A DNA stretch of 64,000 bases from Stenotrophomonas daejeonensis (GTDB lineage Bacteria; Pseudomonadota; Gammaproteobacteria; Xanthomonadales; Xanthomonadaceae), in the NCBI RefSeq assembly GCF_001431505.1, contig NZ_LDJP01000016.1, forward strand, positions 1 to 64,000, given 5' to 3'. Positions within the stretch are counted from its first letter, which is position 1. Each line of letters opens with the position of its first letter. Made by a program: the position numbers and the translations under genes. Below, piece by piece: positions 59,431 through 64,000 of this stretch. The notes beneath the pieces were generated by a model that saw only the letters and a list, made by a program, of their open reading frames with translations, did not search any database and was not told the DNA's origin.

Positions 59431-59525
59431 CGGGAAAGCCCCATGCGGGGCAAGCCCCGCATCTACACAAGCCTCCACCGCGCATCATGTAGGTGTGGGG
59501 CTTGCCCCACACGAAGCTTTCCCGG
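59431..59525. repeat. Two REP-like half elements upstream of the RAYT gene
   Basis: A right-half unit (GGGAAAGCCCCATGCGGGGC...CATCTAC, 59431-59466) and an opposing left-half unit (GTAGGTGTGGGGCTTGCCCC...TTTCCCGG, 59489-59525) face each other about 22 bases apart. They share sequence with the full copies downstream of the gene. Confidence 0.8.
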
Positions 59526-59653
59526 CGATCCCCCAGCAGGGCTGGGCCTCGCTCTACAAATTCGACCGCTTGCGGCGCTCGCAAGGATTTCGCCGATGCG
59601 ATATACGGCAATCTCCGATGCACATCGCCATCGCCTGCCCGCACGCTGGCCGC

Positions 59654-60127
59654 ATGTCCAGCCCAAGACTCACGAGAGGGCGTCATTCCCGGCAAAATGC
59701 GGTGTATGCCGTGACCATGGCCACGCATCACCGGCAACCATTGTTCCAGACGCCGGCGCTGGCCAATGTCGTACACGACCAACTGCACCACTGCGACCGG
59801 GAAGGCATCAGCCAGACCCATGCATGGGTGGCCATGCCCGACCATCTGCATTGGCTGTTTACCTTGCGCGAGGATGATCTTTCGGCCTGCCTTCGTCGCT
59901 TCAAATCGCGTTGCGCGCGGGCCATGAACACGATTCGACGGGTTTCGGGACCTGTCTGGCAAAGCGGCTTCTACGACCATCGTTTGCGCGATGACGAGGA
60001 CCTGCGGGTACAGGCGCGGTACGTCGTCGCCAACCCGGTACGGGCTGGGTTGGTCACCGACATCCGGGAATACCCGTACTGGGGATGCCAATGGATTTCC
60101 CGCCATGCGGGATTCGATGACCTATAG
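59654..60127 (+). mobile_element. REP-associated tyrosine transposase (RAYT)
   Basis: This 157-residue Y1-type transposase domesticated with REP repeats begins MSSPRLTRGRHSRQNAVYAV. It has the metal-binding HUH pair in HAWVAMPDHLHWLFTL and the catalytic Tyr region in SGFYDHRLRDDEDLRVQARYVVANPVRAGLV. RAYTs are single-copy and are proposed to cleave or move REP hairpins. The gene is flanked on both sides by REP-like elements of the CGGGGCTTGCCCCG class. The start is set by family resemblance; no clear ribosome site is seen and the frame is open to 59495. Intact, as far as can be seen. Confidence 0.9.
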
Positions 60128-60170
60128 AGCATTCCCCGGCAAAGCCTCTCATCCACAGCCGCTGTACATC

Positions 60171-60334
60171 GTAGGTGCCGGGCTTGCCCGGCACGGGGCT
60201 TCACCGGGAAGGCTTCATGCGGGGCAAGCCCCGCATCTACACAAGCCGCCTCACCATGCTGCACGTAGGTGCCGGGCTTGCCCGGCATGGGGCTTCACCG
60301 GGAAGGCTTCATGCGGGGCAAGCCCTGCATCTAC
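60171..60334. repeat. Two tandem 70-bp REP-like elements downstream of the RAYT gene
   Basis: Copies at 60171-60240 and 60265-60334 are nearly identical. Both run GTAGGTGCCGGGCTTGCCCGGCA...GGGGCTTCACCGGGAAGGCTTCATGCGGGGCAAGCCC...CATCTAC. The right end of the second supplies the TAG stop of the histidine kinase on the minus strand. Confidence 0.88.
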
Positions 60335-62256
60335 GGGGTTTCGGCCGTGCGGTCCGGGCCTTGGCACGGCAGGTACAAGCTGAAACGCGTTCCCGCCGGC
60401 CCGTCGCCGGGGTCGCCGGCACGGCGGCTGTGCACCTCGATGCGTCCGCCCAGCACCTCGGTCACGATCTGGTGGACGATGTGCAGCCCCAGCCCGGTGC
60501 CCCCGCGGTTGCGGCGAGTAGTGAAGAACGGCTCGAAGATGCGCGGCAGGTCATCGGCCGCGATTCCCTGCCCGTCGTCGGCCACGTCTATGCGCACCTG
60601 TTCTGGGCCGTCCGCATGCGCCGACAGGGCGATGCGGCCCGGGCCACCCGGCGGGCAGCCGTGCAGCAGGGCATTGGCGAACAGATTGGCCACCACCTGC
60701 CCCAGCGGCCCCGGGTAGCTGTCCATCGCCACGCCCGGTTCCAACTCCAGCACCAGTTCCACGCCTTCCACCGGTCCGCCCTTGCGCAGCCGCGGATCGG
60801 CATCCAGCAGCACTTCGGCCAGGTCGAACCGGCGCCGTTCCAGCGAGGCACGGTCCACCGCCACCTGCTTGAACCGCTGCACCAGCGCCGCGCTGCGCCG
60901 CAATTCGTTGCCGGCCAGGGTGCAGGCGCTGGTCGCATTGGCGAGGAAGGCGTCCATCTCCGAACGCCGCAGCCCCGTGCGCAATTGCTCCTGCAGGGTG
61001 GTGATGGCATCGCCCAGGCTGCCCAGCGCCAGCTGCGCGCTGGCCAGGGGCGTGTTCATTTCATGCGCGACGCCGGCCACCATCAGCCCCAGCGAGGACA
61101 GCCGTTCGGCGCGCGCCAGTTCCTGCTGCGCCATCAGCAGGCGCTCGTTGGCCAACGCCAGCGCCGCGTTGCCGTCGCGCAGGCGCTGCACGTAGGCGGT
61201 CTCGCGCGCCAACCCGCGCGCCTGCCCGAGCACCACCCACGCCACCATGCACAGGCCGAGCACCGCGAACACGGCCAGGATCAGCTGCCAACGCGCTCCC
61301 TGCGGCGGCACGCGGTGCACGAGGATGCGTAGTTGCGCCAGCGTCGGGTCGGCATGCGCCAGCAGGCGGCCCTCGCCCTGCCCCCATGCGGCTTCCAGCG
61401 TGGAGAAACTCCACCCCTGCCAGTAACCGGCCGGATGCCGCTGCAATTCGCGCCACAACGCCGGGTCGAACGCGGCCACGTTGCGCTCGCGGTGCCCCAG
61501 TTGCCAGCCCCACGCATCGGATGCCTGCGGGCCGATCAACCAATAGCCCCTGGGGTGCACCAGGTACAGGGTGAAGCCGGATTGCTGCGCCTGTTCGCGC
61601 AGCCGCTCCAGCAGCACGCGGCCATGCAGGTTGAGCACCACCACGCCGCTGCCGCCGTCGGCCAGCACGAAGGGCGAGGACGCGCGCAGCGTGGGCCGCA
61701 GCGGCTGCTCTATGCCGCCGTTCTCGACGTTCAGGTCCAGCGGCGAAAGATGCACCTGCCCCGGCTGCAGCGGCAGCGCTTTCTCGAAGAACGGACGTCC
61801 CTGCTTGTCCTGCAGGGACGGCACCGGCACCCGCCGGATGTCGCCGCCGTCCTGGTCCAGACGCAGGCGCTCGTGGCCGGTGGCATCCAGCCAGCGCACC
61901 TTGTGGTAGTCGCTGCCGGCACGCAGGAAACTGCCGTAGGTTTCCACCAGCGAAGCCTGCGAGCCGTCCTCCAGCAGGCGCGGCGTCAGCAGCGCGAGGA
62001 AACGGGCGTCGTCGCTCAGCCGTTCCATCCAGCGCAGCATGGATTGCGCGGCGTACTGCACCGCGTCATGGCTGGCCTGGCGCTCGGGCACGCGCAGCAC
62101 CCGGTCGGTTTCGTACCAGAGCAACGGCAGCGCGGTGAGCAGGCCAAGCAACCACGGCGCGGCGATCAGCGCCACCCGCCACGGCTGCAGGCGCACGCCC
62201 GCCCAGGCCTCCTGCCAGCGCCGCCGGAGGAACCCCGCGCGCGGCACTTCAGCCAT
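60331..62256 (-). CDS. Membrane sensor histidine kinase
   Basis: This 641-residue kinase has TM1 at ~28-48 (VALIAAPWLLGLLTALPLLWY), a large periplasmic sensor (~50-320, Cache-like by length and position), TM2 at ~322-344 and a coiled segment. The phospho-His box (SSLGLMVAGVAHEMNTPLASAQLALG, His near 400) and HATPase (NALLHGCPPGG, DDGQGIAADDLPRIFEPFF, GGTGLGLHIVHQIV) follow. The gene overlaps the upstream EAL protein gene by eight bases, so the pair is likely one signalling unit. Its signal is unknown. The TAG stop lies in a REP-like element. Confidence 0.9.
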   Translation of the reverse strand: MAEVPRAGFLRRRWQEAWAGVRLQPWRVALIAAPWLLGLLTALPLLWYETDRVLRVPERQASHDAVQYAAQSMLRWMERLSDDARFLALLTPRLLEDGSQASLVETYGSFLRAGSDYHKVRWLDATGHERLRLDQDGGDIRRVPVPSLQDKQGRPFFEKALPLQPGQVHLSPLDLNVENGGIEQPLRPTLRASSPFVLADGGSGVVVLNLHGRVLLERLREQAQQSGFTLYLVHPRGYWLIGPQASDAWGWQLGHRERNVAAFDPALWRELQRHPAGYWQGWSFSTLEAAWGQGEGRLLAHADPTLAQLRILVHRVPPQGARWQLILAVFAVLGLCMVAWVVLGQARGLARETAYVQRLRDGNAALALANERLLMAQQELARAERLSSLGLMVAGVAHEMNTPLASAQLALGSLGDAITTLQEQLRTGLRRSEMDAFLANATSACTLAGNELRRSAALVQRFKQVAVDRASLERRRFDLAEVLLDADPRLRKGGPVEGVELVLELEPGVAMDSYPGPLGQVVANLFANALLHGCPPGGPGRIALSAHADGPEQVRIDVADDGQGIAADDLPRIFEPFFTTRRNRGGTGLGLHIVHQIVTEVLGGRIEVHSRRAGDPGDGPAGTRFSLYLPCQGPDRTAETP

Positions 62257-64000
62257 CGCCCGTCCGCTGCCGGCGCATGCGGGCGATGAAATCCTCCAGC
62301 GGTTCGGGCCGCGCGAACAGGTAGCCCTGGGCGCAGGGGCAGTCGTGTTCGCGCAGCCAGTTGGCCTGCTCCCGGGTTTCCACGCCTTCGGCCACCACGT
62401 CCAGCCCCAGCCGGCGCCCCAGTGCGAGGATCATGTCGGCCACGCTGCTTTCGCCGCGGGCTTCGCCGATTTCCGAGGTGAAGTGGCGGTCCAGCTTGAG
62501 CCGCGTCACCGGCAGCGAGTGCACGTAGCGCAGCGACGAATAGCCGGTGCCGAAATCGTCCACGGCGATGCCGAACCCCAACCTCCGCAACCGCGCCAAC
62601 AGTTCGCGTCCAGCCTGGTAGTCGTTCATCACCGCGCCTTCGGTGATTTCCAGTTCCATCCGCCGCGGTTCGATGCCCTGCTTCTCCAGCGTGGCCGCCA
62701 GTTCGTCGATGAATTCGCGCCGGTGCAATTGCAGCGGCGACACGTTCACCGACAGCGGCACCTCGGGGAAGCCGGCCGCCTCCAGCGCGCGCAGCGCGTC
62801 GCAGGTCAGTTCGATCACGCGCTGGCCCAGCGGCACGATCAGGCCGCTGGCCTCGGCCACCGGGATGAACTCCGCTGGCGACACCGGCTGGCCGTTCTCG
62901 TTCCAGCGCGCCAGCACCTCGGCGCCGACGACGGCGCCGCTGTCCATGTCCACCTGCGCCTGCAGCGCGACACCGATGCGGTCCTCGCGCAGCGCGCGGT
63001 ACAGCGCCCGCGACTGCAGGAAACGCTGCAGGTTCTCCTGCTCGCCCTCGGCACGGTAGTCGGCCACGCCATGCCCGCCATCGGCGCGGATGCGGTTCAC
63101 CAGCAGCAGGCCCGCGGCGACTGCTCCGCCGGCACCGCCGCGATAATGGTCCAGGTCCACCCGCGCCGCATCCACCCGCAGGAACGGCAGCTCGCCGGTG
63201 TCCTCGCTCTGTTCCAGTGCGCTGACCGGATCCAGCGCCAGCCACGTCGTCGGGCCCAGCACCGCGAACGTGCCCTCGTGCAGCCGCGCTACCCTGCACG
63301 GCGGGGGATACAGCTGCCCCAGCCGTTCGGCCATGCGCTGCAGCAGCAGGTCGCCCTGCTCCGGGCCAAGCGCCAGGCTGCCGTCAGTGTATTGCCCCAG
63401 GTCCACCACCAGCAGGCTCTGCCCGCTGGGCCAGGGCTGCTCCAGCACCTGCTGCAGCTCCAGCCGCAGCGCATTGCCGTTGGGAATGTCGAGCAGGCTG
63501 TCGCGGTAGGCCACCCGGTCCAGCCGCGAGGTCAGGTCGACATTGACCAGGCTGGCATTGGCATGGGCGGTGAACACCTGCAGCAGTTCATGCTCCTCGG
63601 CGTCGAGCGAACGCTCGCTGGCCAGGTACGCCACCAGCGGCGGCACCCGGCCATCGCCATCCAGGTACAGCATCTGGCAGGCCGGCATGCCGACGCTGGC
63701 ACGGGTGGCGAACGCCTCGGCCAGCAGGTCGCGCGCCATCGCATCGTCGACATCCGCCAGCCAGCGCCCCTGCTGCGTCGCGAAGGCACCATCGGCGGCA
63801 ATCACGCGCACGCCCTCCGGCGGCGTGCCGTTCCCGTCCTCGCGCACGCACACCAGACCATCGGCAGGCATTTCCAGCAGCGTGGCCAGTTCATGCAGCA
63901 ACTGTCGCGAAAAACCGTCCAGGTCGCGCTGCCCGGTCAGGCGGTTGCCCATCTGCACGATGTGCTGCAGGCCACGCTTGGCCCGCGCCAGCGCGTGGAT
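62249..64000 (-). CDS. DUF3369-GGDEF-EAL signalling protein (5' end outside window)
   Basis: The frame is open to the right edge, so the N-terminus is missing. The visible start IHALARAKRGLQHIV matches the DUF3369 region that usually follows a receiver. Next is a degenerate GGDEF domain: the catalytic loop reads HEGTF, so it should not make c-di-GMP. The EAL domain keeps GAEVLARW (E), NVSPLQL, ELEITEGAVM, DDFGTGYSSL, KLDRHF and EGVET, so c-di-GMP phosphodiesterase activity is plausible. Its partner is the overlapping histidine kinase, which would phosphorylate the presumed receiver. Confidence 0.88.
   Translation of the reverse strand: MHALARAKRGLQHIVQMGNRLTGQRDLDGFSRQLLHELATLLEMPADGLVCVREDGNGTPPEGVRVIAADGAFATQQGRWLADVDDAMARDLLAEAFATRASVGMPACQMLYLDGDGRVPPLVAYLASERSLDAEEHELLQVFTAHANASLVNVDLTSRLDRVAYRDSLLDIPNGNALRLELQQVLEQPWPSGQSLLVVDLGQYTDGSLALGPEQGDLLLQRMAERLGQLYPPPCRVARLHEGTFAVLGPTTWLALDPVSALEQSEDTGELPFLRVDAARVDLDHYRGGAGGAVAAGLLLVNRIRADGGHGVADYRAEGEQENLQRFLQSRALYRALREDRIGVALQAQVDMDSGAVVGAEVLARWNENGQPVSPAEFIPVAEASGLIVPLGQRVIELTCDALRALEAAGFPEVPLSVNVSPLQLHRREFIDELAATLEKQGIEPRRMELEITEGAVMNDYQAGRELLARLRRLGFGIAVDDFGTGYSSLRYVHSLPVTRLKLDRHFTSEIGEARGESSVADMILALGRRLGLDVVAEGVETREQANWLREHDCPCAQGYLFARPEPLEDFIARMRRQRTGDG

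Noticed and set aside
59495-59653. A longer RAYT start in the upstream repeat
   Set aside because: The extra residues come from REP-like and intergenic DNA; family resemblance begins at MSSPRLTRGRHS.
60171-60334. Tandem repeats after RAYT as a CRISPR array
   Set aside because: There are only two full units, each is internally palindromic, the spacer is a 24-base remnant, and no cas genes are present.

Overview
This is a GC-rich (roughly 70%) chromosomal window whose gene content and order suggest a gammaproteobacterium of the Xanthomonadaceae/Lysobacteraceae (Stenotrophomonas, Pseudoxanthomonas, Luteimonas and relatives). The grounds are a Pil-Chp operon without a cheR gene between pilJ and chpA, gshB overlapping tonB, a Lys/Ala-tailed HU-like protein, an Rrf2-sufBCDS operon, DUF2066-permease-hda divergent from purM, and abundant ~70-bp GTAG...CTAC repeats. 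Genus cannot be fixed from sequence reading alone. All family names rest on recognised motifs and order; no database search was possible.

Layout. 1-10.5 kb (minus): twitching-motility chemosensory operon pilG-pilH-pilI-pilJ-chpA-chpB, with chpB running off the left edge. 10.8-12.6 kb: gshB-tonB. 12.8-16.4 kb: a secreted amidohydrolase, an HU-like protein and two small DUF proteins. 16.5-23.5 kb: a SET-domain methyltransferase, then an Rrf2 regulator with sufB-C-D-S, a GNAT acetyltransferase and a Rieske ferredoxin. 23.5-36 kb: an iron-acquisition block with three Fur-like sites, two TonB-dependent receptors (the second interrupted by one in-frame TGA), piuC, and a PepSY-DUF2271-DUF4198-ApbE-flavoreductase operon; a brnTA toxin-antitoxin pair sits between. 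36-40.4 kb: hutD, 3-hydroxybutyrate-oligomer hydrolase, 3-hydroxybutyrate dehydrogenase and an orphan LuxR-type response regulator. 40.4-46.4 kb: a divergent locus of a BigR/SqrR-like ArsR repressor with both sensing cysteines, against DUF2892, an RND adaptor and pump, OsmC and TrxC. 46.4-53.4 kb: hda, permease and DUF2066 against purM, DUF2238 and purN, then a tandem DUF3108 pair. 53.6-55.8 kb: sucCD. 56.1-59.4 kb: pilS-pilR. 59.4-60.3 kb: a REP-associated tyrosine transposase (RAYT) between REP-like elements. 60.3-64 kb: a histidine kinase and a DUF3369-GGDEF-EAL protein running off the right edge.

Functional themes. Type IV pilus control appears twice (Pil-Chp and PilSR), together with c-di-GMP signalling. 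Iron is handled by receptors, TonB, a 2OG-oxygenase, flavin-linked reduction and Fe-S assembly. Thiol and sulfur chemistry appears in gshB, suf, and the BigR-like/OsmC/TrxC locus. The locus most worth experimental attention is the BigR-like RND/OsmC/TrxC unit, because its regulator predicts a persulfide signal for genes not usually named as BigR targets. The RAYT with its dispersed repeats, some of which supply stop codons to host genes, is the most active sequence-level feature.
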